From Ailurus styani (taxonomy: Eukaryota; Chordata; Mammalia; Carnivora; Ailuridae): a stretch of DNA of 64,000 nt. Under the pieces are notes generated by a model, which ran no database searches, was not told the DNA's origin, and saw only the letters and a program-made list of their open reading frames with translations. The translations under genes were made by a program, and so were the position numbers. How positions within the stretch are numbered: the stretch's first letter is position 1; each line of letters starts with the position of its first letter. The stretch lies in contig LNAC01000277.1 in NCBI GenBank assembly GCA_002007465.1, positions 1,762,989 through 1,826,988 on the forward strand. Direction: 5' to 3'. Below, piece after piece: positions 46,558-58,519 of this stretch.

Positions 46558-47085
46558 ATAATTTATCTATTTCTGCATAACAAATTGCCTCAAAATGTAA
46601 GAACTTAAAACAACCAACATTTATTACCTCAGTTAAATCAGTTTCAGAGAATCAAGAAACCAGAATTGGCTTACCTGGGTGGTTCTGGCTCAGGGGCCTC
46701 TCATGCTCTGCAATCAAGACGTTGGCTAAGGTTATAGTCATCTGAAGACTCAACTGTAATTGTAGGGCTCAATACTAAGCTTGCACACATGGTTGTGGGC
46801 TGGAGCTCTTAGTTCCTTGCAAGGTAATTCCCTCCATAGGATTGTTCACAATGACGTGGTGGCTGGCTTCTGCCAGAGCAAGTGACCGGAAAAAGAGAAC
46901 AAGACATAAGTTTCAGTGCCTTTTTATCACCTAGTCTTAAAATTGGCATACCATAATTTCTGCTCTATCCTATAGGGCTCACAGATCAACCTTGGTGTAA
47001 TGTGGGATGGGATTACACAACAGTGGGAATACCAGGAGGCAGGAATCATTACGGGCCATCTCGGAAGCTGACCACCTTGAAAAGC
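46558..47085 (-). mobile_element. Ancient LTR-like repeat, antisense
   Basis: 'ctgcataacaaattgcctca', 'ttctggctcaggggcctctc', 'aagacgttggctaaggttat', 'gacgtggtggctggcttctg' and the terminal 'gccatctcggaagctgacca' have the order of a widespread old mammalian LTR-like element. The family is uncertain. Confidence 0.5.
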
Positions 47086-47585
47086 ATGGGAAAAAAATAC
47101 ACATGGCCACTCAAATCATTTCTGTAATAAGTCATAAGGCTCTAGTTCAAGTTTATAACTTCCATTTTCCACTATTCTTTGTGTTCTCTTTGCATCCTGT
47201 GACCATTTCAGCTGATTAGGATATTTTACCTAAATATCCCGAACTTTCACTCCTAAAGGATATAAGTTCTCAGTGATTCTACCTCATTGAGTTGTTATGG
47301 TCTTCTCTAAATTTTACTAACTGACATGAAAATACAAGGGGGTATCCCATAGAATCCTGTAGGCTGCAGGCATACTCCTCCCTTTCCATGTCTATGTGTA
47401 GCAGTAAGTAACCAAATTCCGTCTTGCTAATGGGATCAACAGCATTAGCCAGCACAGTCATCTCCTTTGTCTTCATTCTACAGAATGATGACATTCAAAT
47501 AACCAAGTTGCAGGCCCTGTTTGCAACTAGCAAACAATTGTTGTGTCTCCTGGGAACATATCATAGTTCAAAGGTAGAAAGATGA

Positions 47586-47790
47586 GGGGCATCCGGGTGG
47601 CTTAGTTGGTTGTATCTGACTCTTGATTTTGGTTCATGTCATGATCTCGGGGTTGCGAGATCCAGCTCCGCACTGGCCTCTGCACTGTGCATGAAGCCCG
47701 ATTAAGAATATCTCTCTCTCCCTCTCTCTCTGTCCCTCTCCACTTGCTCTCTCTCTCTCTAAAAAAGAAAAAAAAAAGAAAAAGATATAA
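47586..47790 (+). mobile_element. CAN/tRNA-Lys-type SINE, old
   Basis: ggggcatccgggtggcttag, 'gactcttgattttggttcat' and a (CT)n-rich body with an A/G tail. Only a short flank match, aaagat, remains, and the body is strongly diverged. Confidence 0.85.
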
Positions 47791-47984
47791 ATGGTAAGTA
47801 AAAACCTTGTGAATAAGTATGAGGTATTTATAGATATATAAAATAGAAACTTTGTAGAGAATTAGCTCCATAGTTCAGTTTTTAATAGGTCAATTCTATC
47901 AGGTAAATGATAAGAACAATGAGTTATCTGGCTGTGGTATCACTGCCTCTCTTCTTTTTCTATAAAATGAGTTTCTTTGTTATA

Positions 47985-48480
47985 TGGGAAAATGGGAAAA
48001 CAAATAGTGGGCAAAAAGGCAAATCTATATCCAGAATATGCATTTATGCCAGTGAGAACATGTAACTGTTCCCTGTGAGGTAGAAGGGGTCCATTGTAAT
48101 GAGCTTCCAGGTGACAGGTGCCATGCAGGGGCTTGGTGCTGGTCTCTGCTCCCAGCAAGCTGGGAAGTCAACAATGGTGGCATCCAGGTCATCTTTAGTG
48201 AAGGGAATCCATGTTGATGAGCTTCTGCATATCCTCCATCTCTGCCCCATAAGTACTTGCAAATGGTACCACTGAGTACCATTAGGATGACTGGGGTAAG
48301 AGTTTAGCTGACATCTGAAGAATGAATGAGTTTGTGCACCTGCTTATTGACAGCCTCCTTTGAAAGCTAGGGCCATTGGTGACCATTCACAAGGGACCCA
48401 AATATCCTCATACACTGTTCTCAGTTCAAGAACTTCTTCCACATTACTTTTCCCAGAACCTCCAATCATCAATTCTCTAA
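47985..48480 (-). pseudogene. Degraded ERVL-type retroviral integrase fragment
   Basis: The minus strand carries broken pieces of a retroviral-like integrase in the right order. At 48215-48140 the peptide DLDATIVDFPACWEQRPAP looks like the end of the HHCC zinc-binding domain, with its first Cys apparently replaced by Phe. At about 48072-48016, in another frame, LHVLTGINAYSGYRFAF matches the start of the catalytic core, and the expected first catalytic Asp just upstream is not retained. Frameshifts separate the blocks and stops occur in every frame, so no enzyme can be made. ERVL was chosen from remembered family resemblance. The antisense L1 at 48515 borders it. Confidence 0.72.
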
Positions 48481-48514
48481 TCTTATATTTTTGTGATATT
48501 TAACTTTGTTATTA

Positions 48515-48905
48515 TGTTCAATTAGCCAACATGTAGTACATCATTAGTTTTTTATGTAGTTCCAATCATCAGTTGCACATAACACCCAGTGCTGATCACA
48601 TCACGTGCTCTCCTTAATGGCCATCACCCAGTTACCTCATTCCCCCACCCCTTTGTAGCCCTCAATTTGTTTCCCAGAGTCCAGAGTCTCTCATGGTTTT
48701 TCTCCCTTTCTGATTTCTTCCCATTAAGTTTTCCCTCTCTTCCCCTATGGTCCTCTGTGCTATTCTTTATGTTCCACGTATGAGTGAAACTATATGATAA
48801 TTGTCTTTCTCTGCTTGACTTATTTCACTTAACATAATCCCCTTCAGTTCTACCTATGTCACTGCAAATGGTAGGTATTCATCCTTTGTAATCTTATTTT
48901 TTTCT
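48515..48905 (-). mobile_element. L1 3' region, antisense
   Basis: 'caattagccaacatgtagta', 'ataacacccagtgctgatca', 'agagtccagagtctctcatg' and 'cttatttcacttaacataat' run from the 3' UTR back into ORF2. No TSD was found. Confidence 0.9.
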
Positions 48906-48927
48906 GAATTCTGATCATATGCATGCT

Positions 48928-49292
48928 CTTAGTTAGCTCAAACTTCTATAGCAAAATGTCATAGACCAAGTGGCTTAAATAATACAAATTTATTGAGAAA
49001 GTCCCAGATCATGGTGCTGGCAGAATCCATATCCAGTAAGGACCCTCTTTCTGGCTGCACATAGCTGTTTTCTTGCTGTATCTTCACATGGCAGAGAGAG
49101 AAAGAGCACTTTTTTTGGTCTCTTACTTTTCTTATAAGGGCACTGATTTCAACCATGGGGGCGCCATCCATCCTCATGACTTCATCTAAACCTAATTACT
49201 TCCTAAATGCCCCAGCTCCAAACACTACCACACTGAGAGTTAGCACTTCAACATATGAGTTTGAAGGAATAAAAACATTCAGTCCGTAGCAT
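48928..49292 (-). mobile_element. MLT1-type MaLR LTR, antisense
   Basis: 'agttagctcaaacttctata', 'ccaagtggcttaaataatac', 'tcttcacatggcagagagag', 'cttataagggcactgatttc' and 'tcatgacttcatctaaacct' follow MLT1 in reverse. Confidence 0.7.
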
Positions 49293-50620
49293 AGACAACC
49301 CATTAGCACCTGGTTCTTAATTAGTACACATCTTCTCTCCTGGCCATTTTTTCATCCAGGCAAAGTGGACATTCGGATGAACTACTGACATGCTTGGTGG
49401 GAGGCTTTCCCTTCCCCCGTCCTGCTCTGAGTGGCATTACTGTGCTACAGCATCCACTTCTGGCTGACCCTGGATACCCTGCATAGCCATCCATCAACTA
49501 GGGGCAAGTTATTTTTTCTTCTTTACTCAATTCTTGGTAGGCAGGGAGGGACTATGGTATGGAAGTCAGGTACCTAGGGCACAAAATTTAAGGAGGCATT
49601 TATGCCTAGGATGCAAATTCTAACTTCTGTGAAAGAAAATAAGAAATAATAAAATTTGTGTGTATCTACTTATTTTGGCAAAAAAGAAACACAGGAAGGA
49701 TGAAAGATAAACTAATGAACTTGGTTACATACAGGGATGTAGAAATGGGGTGGAAGTGATGTAGACATAGTGACCTTTGTGTAGTTCTGACATTTAGAAA
49801 CATATTAATGTTTTTCATACTGAAAAAAATAAAAAAATAAAAGCATTGAAGATGAAGGAGGGAATAAAATGTAATATAAACAGGAGAAAAATGTATCTAA
49901 TTGTATTTTAGATGAATACTATAGCTGCACTGAGAGGAGGAAAAAAGTAATTTTGAACAGAATGTTTTGCCTATATATCCATAGATTTAAGACAGATTTA
50001 ATGATTATTAAACAAATATTAATCTAGTAAAGTTGTTTTCCCTGTGAGGTAGGTTAGCAATTTTGAAACTGCTTTTATGTTTCTTACAATTGAGCAAATA
50101 AGCAAATACACTGATGAAAGAGGAAAGCAAATTTTTCAATGTTGAAGAAAGGAGTAAAACATAAAAAGGTAGACAGCTAGAAATTAATCTTCTGGTGTTG
50201 GATTGGGATTGGTGATATTAGTATAAACTCAAAGTTTTGGATATAGACATAGAAGTATATATTTATATGCACACATTTATTTCTTAGTTGTTTCTATTGA
50301 AAGGGTTTAGAAGCAATGATACTCCAGTAGCAATGTTCACACATAAAGCCCACATCTTGGCTTCTGAAAGATGGTTCTAAAGAATGGTTCCTAAAACCAT
50401 TCTTCATTAAGTGGACACCAGGACTAGAGCAGGAAAGGGATAAGATGAGCCTGTAATTTCTCATTGGACCTGAAGTTAAGAATGATCTCAAAAAATGATG
50501 AGGACATGTTAAAAACAAACAAACAAAAAACAGAAACAAAAAACATAGGAGCCAAGTTGAAAGGGGTCACACAGGCTAAATATGGGAAAAGTGAGCTTCA
50601 AAATAAATAATGACAGTAAA
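49293..50620. other. Unassigned sequence, no gene found
   Basis: AT-rich. An 81-codon minus-strand frame (50294-50539) is not recognised. No clear repeats. Confidence 0.4.
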
Positions 50621-50624
50621 GGGC

Positions 50625-51112
50625 AAATCCACTTGTGGTCAGCCTCCGAGATGGTCCACAATGAAATTCACCTCCTATTATCTAAGCCTTTATGCAGTCC
50701 CTGCCCGTAGTGAATCAGGGCTGACCTGGGTCACCCACAGAATGTCATGGAGGAAGCAGTGTGCAACTTCCAAGGTCAAGCCAAAGGCACTGCAGTTTCC
50801 CCCTTGGCCTTATGAATCCCTCACTCTGGGAGAACCCAAACTCCACGCTGAGAAGACACTCACACAGCCCTGTGGATATGTTCCTATTGCCAACTGTGAG
50901 CGAGCCACCCTGGAAGTGGCCCCTCCTGTCCCACTTAACCTTGCCAAGGACTACAGTCAAGCAGACACCCACTGCAACTCCATCAGAGACCTCAGCCAGA
51001 ACTACCCAGCCAATCACTCTGAATCTGTGACCCTCAGAATGCATAAGAGACAATACATGGTTCTTGTTTTAAATCACTAAGTGTTGGTATAATTTGCTAC
51101 GTGGTATTAGAT
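50625..51112 (+). mobile_element. LTR-like ancient repeat containing a 156-codon frame
   Basis: The end 'tgttttaaatcactaagtgt', 'tggtataatttgctacgtgg' matches the termini of the other MaLR/ERVL-type LTRs here. The internal 'agagacctcagccagaacta' and 'cccagccaatcactctgaat' are in line with that. The plus frame at 50610-51080 and those on the other strand are by-products of this GC-richer repeat. Confidence 0.5.
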
Positions 51113-51167
51113 TTAAAAAAAATCCACCATCAACTAAAATGAGAATGCATGAGTTGTTCTCATGTAA

Positions 51168-51213
51168 TAAAAGTAAGTAAGTAAGTAAGTAAATAAGTAA
51201 ATAAATAAATAAA
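51168..51213. repeat. (AAGT)n(AAAT)n microsatellite
   Basis: About five AAGT units grade into AAAT units just after the LTR-like element. Confidence 0.93.
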
Positions 51214-51692
51214 GTGAGAAAGGGCTCCTCTTTGCAATAGATTGCCAAATAATAAATGTAAAAATATGATGGCGTTAGAAAATCACCATTTTGTAGGCAC
51301 TGTAGTAATAATCAATTTGGTACAAAAAATTGTCGATAGTTGCTAAAATTATTGTGTGAAAGTTTAATGAGGAAGAATATATTACATAGTCTCAAAGTAT
51401 TTCCCCACAAGGTGTTTATGAATTTGGAAGGCCAAACTAGTAATCTTATAGTTCAAAGACATGGCAGTTGCCACCCTGAGAAACCAAAATTAACCTCACC
51501 TGTAATGGGACAGTCACACATCATGAGCCCCTTGATACAATGCCCTGAACACAACACAACTCTCTTCTTGGCATTCTTGTCAAAAATGCATAAGCCGAAC
51601 CAACTGATAATAAACCAACACCAGATAAAGCTCAAGCTGAAAAGTATTCTACAAAACTATTAAGTCAAAGAAAGACTAGAACATTCCAGATT
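51214..51692. other. Unassigned sequence
   Basis: A 107-codon frame (51340-51663, +) has no recognisable domain and begins in AT-rich DNA. No repeat is recognised. Confidence 0.35.
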
Positions 51693-51914
51693 AAAGTAGT
51701 AAAAGAGGGCGCCTGGGTGGCTCAGTGGGTTAAAGCCTCTGCCTTCGGCTCAGGTCATGATCTCAGGGTCCTGGGATCGAGGCCCATATCCCTGCCGAGC
51801 AGGGAGCCTGCTTCCCCCTCTCTCTCTGCCTGCCTCTGCCTACTTGTGATCTCTCTCTCTGTGTCAAATAAATAAATAAAATCTTTAAAAAAATTAATAA
51901 AGTAGTAAAAGAGG
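51693..51914 (+). mobile_element. CAN SINE, young mustelid-type, 16-bp TSD
   Basis: The body is 51709-51898 with 'gtgggttaaagcctctgcct', and a small deletion in the 'gcccatatccctgccgagca' region compared with other copies. The TSD aaagtagtaaaagagg is present at 51693-51708 and 51899-51914. Confidence 0.97.
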
Positions 51915-54445
51915 ATGACTGTATGCAATACACGGGCTTTTGTACTTAGGCATTCCTTTGTTTGCAGGTATAATAGCTTCAAAGAATGTAGTAACTTCTG
52001 TGTTGTTTTCAAATGAACAGAAAATATAGTACAGGGTTGGTAACTCAGAGAGTTGTGTGGGTGCAGGGCTTGTGTGTACAAAGTAGATCTGCCTTATGCA
52101 CAAAGCTTTACATAAACCAAATTACATTTGTTTTAGTCAGATAATCTGTGGACTATTTGCCTGTCCTATTCTTTTTATTCATCTCTAGGTTGTGATACAT
52201 GAAAGGATCTAAGTTTGTTCTAATTTTATCTTACCTTCCTCTATACATATATATCTTTCCTACCACGATGTATAAATGGAACTCAATTTTAGGTTCTGAA
52301 AATTTTATCATTGAAAATACATATGTGAAATCTTAGCTTCTACCCAGATAGGGTTAAAAATGTAAACTGACCTTTTTGAAACAGATTTTAACTATGTGTT
52401 TAGATTGTTAAAGATTCTTGCTAAACACTATGAAGAAATCCACTGCATATGTCAATATATTTCAGTGGAACATAAAAAAATATTAAAATACATGAATCTT
52501 TCCCAAAAGGGCGGATATTCTAAGCAAAATGCTAAATGTCTTTGTAGGTGATGGCACATAGGTTTGAAGTAGAAGTTGGGACAGAGGAATTGCTTTGCAT
52601 TATAATTTCCCAAGACCTGAGAAGAGGGAAAGAGAGAATGCAAGGTAGGCTGGTGTCCATGGGATGGAGGGTGATCTGAGATGCAGAGAGCATGCATTAG
52701 CCTAGAAAGTGGGGGGTTGGAAAGACAGAGGTCTAAGAGGAATTTTAGGGCAACATGCTCTGCAGCGTGACTCACAAGTCTCATCATGCTTAGTTTGCTT
52801 GGGGTCATGGTAGGGACTGACAGAGATGGAGTTATGTATGTGGATTGACATGGGGCTGAAATCATCAAACCACTGCACTTTGGCTGGGGGGCACTGCAGA
52901 AAACTGAATTACATAAGCAAACGTGGGCAACTGGTAACCTGGAAAAGACCCCCTTGGGAATACGTTTCTTCCTGGGCCTTAGTTTGGTGGATGTATGTTT
53001 CTCTCTATATATTATAAAGACTGGTCAACAGCGACTTCCTGTACTTTTTATCACTAAGCCTGTTTTACAATGGAACAATTTCATATATTTGGTAAATTTC
53101 TTAGGCTAGTTCACAGGCAAACAAACTCACAAGAGGATGGATAACAGTCTGTTCGCTGGTTTTCTCTAAATAGATGCAGTGAGTCATCTCTTTCCCTTAG
53201 TTTACCATCTGCTATGATTTAGAAATCAGCCCTAATTTAATCAAGAATTTACTTTATTCTGTTTTTTTCCTTCCATGATATTCTTGCCAAAGACTGTCCT
53301 AGGACTCACACATTTATTTTTCGTTGTGCATGACAAGCCATATTTTCTGAAAGACTCATTCTCTTGTCGTAAGCCAGGTAACCTAGCAAGATGCAACAGC
53401 TCTTTCAGATCAGAATGGTGAAGCCTAGTGCTGAGTGTTTCTGTAAGCCTGAAGGTTTTGTTTTGGTTAGGCAAAGGGTATTGAGGGCTTTAGGCTATTG
53501 AGAGCCATGTTATAGCATGTATGTTACCAGATCAAAAGAGTCAGGTGTCGTACTCAGGCAGGCCACAGACAGCGCCAACATAGAGACCTACTGGGTTGAC
53601 AGCAGAGCTGGCAGGTACACCAAGCAGCAGAGCCCTTTCCCTAGCATTCTGTTCTGTTCACTGTCCTCTAGCCATTTAGCGGGTATATGAACATTGTAAA
53701 TAAATACGGTCATATTGAGACAATGAACTTGTTCATTGCCAAATTAAGGTTCCTTCTGATTAGAAATAAGACAGGTCTCCACTCATGAAAAAAATTTGCC
53801 AGTGGCGACCAAGGAAATGTATTTACATCTTTTCACTGTAATCTCTGCTAACATTCTTCAAAAAAGACCAGCATCTCTTTGACTTGCACCTAACTTAACT
53901 ATTTGGAGAGGGTCCAGTGATGGTACATACATTTAAGGAGCATTGCTCAATGGTTCAAAGAGCTTTCAGTGAAGAGTTCTCCACTCTTATTGTATGTTAA
54001 CAGGGTTGGTCTGTCATGTTGTCATCTTGGAGGAGAATGCTAGAGTCAAAAAAATAATCTGTAGCTTTAGCCAAACTCAAAGGCTCAAGCCTCAAAGAGA
54101 GATGGTGAGGTATAAACCCTGGTTTTTTGCTGATTTGTTTGAAAAAGTATATAACCTAGTAATCCTAAAATGTATATCTACAGTAGGGAGTATGATGAAG
54201 ATACAGAACTCGAAATGACAGTCTTTCTTGAGAGTTGCATGAAGAGTTTTATTTATCTTGTGCTCTGTGTATTTTTGCAAAAATTTGGTTCTTTTGATAT
54301 TTTAAGGGTAGGAACTTCAGCAGTTGTCCCTGGACAAGGGAATGGGGGGTAGAAGGGCCAGAATAGAAACTAAGTAAGAGTGCTTAACTTTTCTAAGTAT
54401 CCTCCTTTGTGGACTGCGGTTGAAATAACTAACTCCTAAAAACAT
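51915..54445. other. Long stretch without gene or named repeat
   Basis: A 138-codon minus-strand frame (52452-52868) shows no domain. Nothing else is supportable over about 2.5 kb. Confidence 0.4.
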
Positions 54446-54449
54446 GGTC

Positions 54450-54560
54450 TCGTTGAATTGTCACAATAATCCCAGGAGGGTGGTATTATCAGACTCATTT
54501 TGATCTTAAGCACCAAAGACAGCGGCAGAGCCCGTCTTGGAACCCAGGGCTCTGTGACCT
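54450..54560 (-). mobile_element. MIR SINE, antisense
   Basis: 'cccaggagggtggtattatc', 'gcagagcccgtcttggaacc' and 'cagggctctgtgacctcagg' follow antisense MIR. Confidence 0.6.
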
Positions 54561-54844
54561 CAGGTCTCCCCTTCCGTACCTGTGTGCTGCAGCTGTGAGA
54601 AGGAAATGCAAGGTCACAGTCTGGACAGAGAGCCCAACAGTACTGTTACCAGAGACCAGCCTCTTGGGGCTTTTGCCTTGGTCCCTTTATGTAAGTGAGA
54701 GCAGTGTGTGCCATGCCTGGCACATGAAAGTTCTCAACTAATGTTTGTTCCTTTTCTCTTCAGCTCATCTGAAATACTGACTGTTGAGTGCTCTTCCTAA
54801 AATATTACTTTTGTCATGTTATTCTCCCTGCTAAAAATCTGAGA

Positions 54845-55462
54845 GTTGGGAACAACATCAAAATCATAGAAAAAAGAATGGATAAATGAACCACAGGCCA
54901 TTTGTACAATGATATATTAAATAGCAAAGGAAGTACTTGAACTGCAGCTACGTGCCACCTCGTGGGTGAGTATTGCAGAAATATTGAGCAAAAGAGGCAA
55001 GACTTAAAGCATTTTTAAAGTATAGAAGTATCACTTTCTAAAAATTGTAAAACAGGAAAAACAAATGATATTTCACAATAATTCAAACTGAGGTATGAAA
55101 TATAAATGAAAGCATGTAAATTGTTACCATAGGAGAGAAGCTAGCAGTTACATCATGGGGGGGGGGGAAGAGCTTGTGACCCAGGAGAGGTACATTGGAG
55201 GTGGCTGATATTCTAGAGACATTTCTGTGCCTTGACCTGGGTGGTAGTTACCTAGGAACTGGTTTTTTAGCTATTCATTAATTAAGGATGACAATCGAGC
55301 CACCAGCCCATGTCTGTTGTCTTAGTGTCACTGTTAACAGAGGTTCAGTTCTTGCTCAGGTTTTGCTCTTGGGAGATAAATTGCATGGGCCTGCTAATGA
55401 AAATGTACATATAAATTTTAGGTACTTTTCTTAATGTGTATTATGTTTCACAGTAAAACGTT
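54845..55462 (+). mobile_element. Possible old L1M-type remnant
   Basis: 'tggataaatgaaccacaggc', 'cttgacctgggtggtagtta' and the terminal 'gtattatgtttcacagtaaa' resemble, weakly, an old L1 ORF2-to-3'-UTR order. A G11 homopolymer lies near 55157-55167. Tentative. Confidence 0.45.
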
Positions 55463-55670
55463 TTTTAAGGGTTTTATTTATTCATTTGATAGAGAGCAAG
55501 CACATAAGCAGGAGGAGTGGCAGGCAGAGGGAGAGGAAGAGGGAGAAGGCTCCCTGCTGAGCAGGGAGTCCCATGCAGGACTCTATCTGAAGACCCTGGG
55601 ACCATGACCTGAGCTGAAGGCAGACACTTAACCAACTTAGCCACCCAGGCGCCCCACAGTAAAACATTTT
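55449..55670 (-). mobile_element. CAN SINE, antisense, TSD with one mismatch
   Basis: The body is 55465-55654. The flanks cacagtaaaacgtttt (55449-55464) and cacagtaaaacatttt (55655-55670) differ at one position. Confidence 0.94.
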
Positions 55671-55765
55671 TAAATAAAAAAACAATTGATATGGAGAGTA
55701 TGTCAACTCTTATTTTCTAATGCAGCATTTGAAACAATGAATAATATCAAAACTAATATAATGAT

Positions 55766-55986
55766 AATTACATAATTTTTTTAAAATTTTTCAAGATTTT
55801 ATTTATTTATTTGTCAGAGAGAGAGAGAGAGAACACAAGCAGGCAGAGTGGCAGAGGGAGAAGCAGGCTCCCTGGCAAGCAAGGAGCCTGATGCGGGACT
55901 TGATCTAGGACCCTCAGATCACGACCTGAGCCGAAGGCAGCTGATTAACCAACTGAGCCACCCAGGCGTCCCAAAAATTACATAAT
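55766..55986 (-). mobile_element. CAN SINE, antisense, 11-bp TSD
   Basis: The body is 55777-55975. The TSD aattacataat is present at 55766-55776 and 55976-55986. It lies about 120 bases from the previous SINE in the same orientation, but with a different TSD, so the two are separate insertions. Confidence 0.95.
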
Positions 55987-57060
55987 ATTGAAAATTTACC
56001 ATGTAACTGGATGGTCCAATGACCACGAAATAGCTTTATATAAAGCTGCACTTATCTGTGTATCACGGAACAGAATGAATGTCATTCGACTTCCTAGTGG
56101 TCTCTGGAAGAGTGCGGCATTGCTTAAAGAATTAGTTCCCCAAACACATTAATAAGTATGTAAATGCCTCCAATCTTGACTAATAACTTGTAACATATCA
56201 TAGATCAACACTTAGAGCACTTTGAAAAACACTTGTCCACAGGATCCTTGTTTGTATCTCAGTTTCTTGGCCTCCAACTCTTGCTTTTTGGTCTTTTCTC
56301 CCACCCCCCTGCACAAACCCCCTGATGACATTCTTCTTCACATGAAATAACCACTCCGTTTTTTCCTTCCTTACATTCAACTCCTCCTTGTCACACCAGT
56401 TAAGCCACACATCCTATATAAAACCCCTTGAGTCAACCCCGAAGTGATCTTCCCCTTTCAAAGGTCCTATGTCCATCATTACTGGGATTAGGGGTGGGTA
56501 GGAAACAGGGATTTGCCCTGTGGATTCGGGGCAACTGCTGAGATAAGGAGGGCAGATGGAGGATGGGTATGCAAGGGTGTACACCAAGGCCAAGGTTGCA
56601 TTAGCTGCCCTGTGTTCAGGGTGAGCCTGTGGCTACAACCAGAAGAGTAGCCTGGCCACTGGATGGACATAGGTGGTATGCCAGAAACTCGTGCCTGGTG
56701 GATCAGGAGATAGGGAAGTTCCCAGAAAGCACATGTAGAACGTCTGGAGACAGCTAAGTTAGAGTTCAAACACAGTGAAGGAAACCTCGACAGCAAGAAA
56801 CTGGTGCCTCCCAAGAGCAGGGCATTTAGAGCCCAAGCACCTGCAAAACTCAGGACTTTGCAGAGGAATGTTAGTGGGGATAGCCAGCTCAAGTGGAAAT
56901 GGGAGTGGAAAGAAAGTTTCTTGGCAGATTCCTGGTACTAGTTCTCCATGCTCCTCTGGAATGTGCTGCCTTGCATTTGATATCTGTGTGAATCTAGAAC
57001 TCCAGCTCAATTATGTGGTCTTAAAGGACAAGAAGCGTGTGTTTTCCTGAGCTTCTGCAA
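55987..57060. other. Unassigned, moderately GC-rich sequence
   Basis: Open frames of 134 codons (56488-56892, -) and 91 codons (56775-57050, +) overlap on opposite strands, have no domain and fit GC-richer chance frames. Confidence 0.35.
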
Positions 57061-57064
57061 CAAT

Positions 57065-57275
57065 CAAGCCCTCTCTGGACTCTGGACTTCTCTGGTCTCA
57101 CTCCTGCCACTCTTGCTTTTCCCCTTCAGTTCCTCCAATCTGACAAATTCTTCCTACCTAAGAGTATTCACCACAGATTCGCCTGTCACCTGGACATTCT
57201 CCCACCCTGACCCTCCTTCTCTTTTGCCAGCTTATAATTCTGCCTTCTTGAGATCACTGTTTAAACATGGCAATC
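57065..57275 (+). mobile_element. Possible L2 fragment
   Basis: 'ctctggtctcactcctgcca', 'ttccccttcagttcctccaa' and 'gcctgtcacctggacattct' have the pyrimidine-rich sense-strand character of the L2 3' coding region. Confidence 0.45.
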
Positions 57276-57354
57276 TGGTCTGTGACATTTCTTGACCACG
57301 TAATGCATTCCTCTGGTATTTTGCATTTGTATTCCAGAACACTCAGTAAAGGTA

Positions 57355-57490
57355 ATAAAACTAACAACTCACTTGTCATGTGGCAGGTACTCTGCCACGT
57401 GGCATCATTAGACTCTTTCTAAATCCTGACAGCAGCCCTGAGGGGCTAGGTAGTATCACCATTTACAAATAGAAGAGAGGGAAGTATGAG
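57355..57490 (-). mobile_element. MIR SINE, antisense
   Basis: 'aaatcctgacagcagccctg', 'aggggctaggtagtatcacc' and 'atttacaaatagaagagagg' follow the antisense MIR 3' part. Confidence 0.65.
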
Positions 57491-57957
57491 AATTTGAATA
57501 ATTCTTCAGGATAAATGGTCAACATCTATACCTAGACAATGATTACAGGGTCTAAAACACAGTAAACTCTGGGCAAATAATCTGTGGCAAATGATCAGTG
57601 GTACTCCATAAAAGTAGCAAGTGAATGCATGTGGACAAAAGGCTGTTCTCATCAGGGGCAACATCTAAGATCCCAACCATCTGTTTACTTTACTTTCCAT
57701 GAAAAGGAAAGAGTGAGGATTAATTGTCTGGTTTAATTGGAAGAGAAATGATGAAGTCTTTCCAGGGATTCAATAATTATCATCCATTTTCTTTTCAGGT
57801 TTTCAACGGACTTACAATACGATCACTCAGCCCTAACAACGCCACTGCTAGAAAAGATTTTTCCCTTCAAACCCAGGTTTGTTTCAGTGGAAAATCACAC
57901 TTGACAGATGCTTGAATTAAAAGCTGCTCTTGATGCCCTTATGTTTTTTGCCTTGGG

Positions 57958-58130
57958 GCGTTGGTTCTCAAACTGTGGTCCCCAGACCAGCACTAGCAGG
58001 TGCCCTGGGGACTTCTCTCATTTCCAGGCCCCAGCCAGACATACAGAATCAGAGACTCTGGCCTGGGGCCCTACCATCTGTGGATTCATAAGCTTTCCAG
58101 GCAATTCTGATGTGCCCTACTGTACCTAAT
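57958..58130. mobile_element. MER5A-like MITE
   Basis: 'ttggttctcaaactgtggtc', 'cccagaccagcactagcagg', 'atacagaatcagagactctg' and 'aggcaattctgatgtgccct' match the same element type as at 19148. Confidence 0.8.
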
Positions 58131-58519
58131 ACCCATACCTCATACCCATTCCCATTGTTTTTGAATTCCATATGTTTGTCACGTGCTTTCTCTCTCGGCA
58201 CCTACATTAACTGCATCACCATCTAGAAGTTACTTGACATTTTTAAATTCCGGAGACTGTAAAGGAGATAACTGAATTTTAAAATAGTCTCTCCAATGCC
58301 CTGCTTGGTCCTCTATGCAGATAGAATTTTGGGCAACAATTTAGCCCTTTCTATCAGGGAGCCTGGTATTAACCGTCTAAAGTAAGCATGTGCACAAGTG
58401 CCTCGGCACTTAGAACTGCCTTAGCAGACCCCGCCAAGAAGACAGTAAAGCCGGGACAAGACTGTTCTCTCCCAGACACAGGAAAGTGCTAAGTGAAGCC
58501 CACCTCTTTATTTCTGCAG

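Noticed and set aside
50610..51080. 156-codon plus-strand frame as a gene
   Set aside because: It overlaps an LTR-like repeat, and long frames occur there in several frames on both strands, as expected from GC-richer repeat DNA.
52452..52868. 138-codon minus-strand frame
   Set aside because: No domain, no splice or promoter context, and a length within chance expectation.
54952..54965. Second CTCF-like site (reverse orientation)
   Set aside because: One mismatch at a conserved position of the core, and it lies in a probable old L1 remnant.
56488..56892. 134-codon minus-strand frame
   Set aside because: Overlaps another long frame on the opposite strand in moderately GC-rich DNA. No recognisable protein features.
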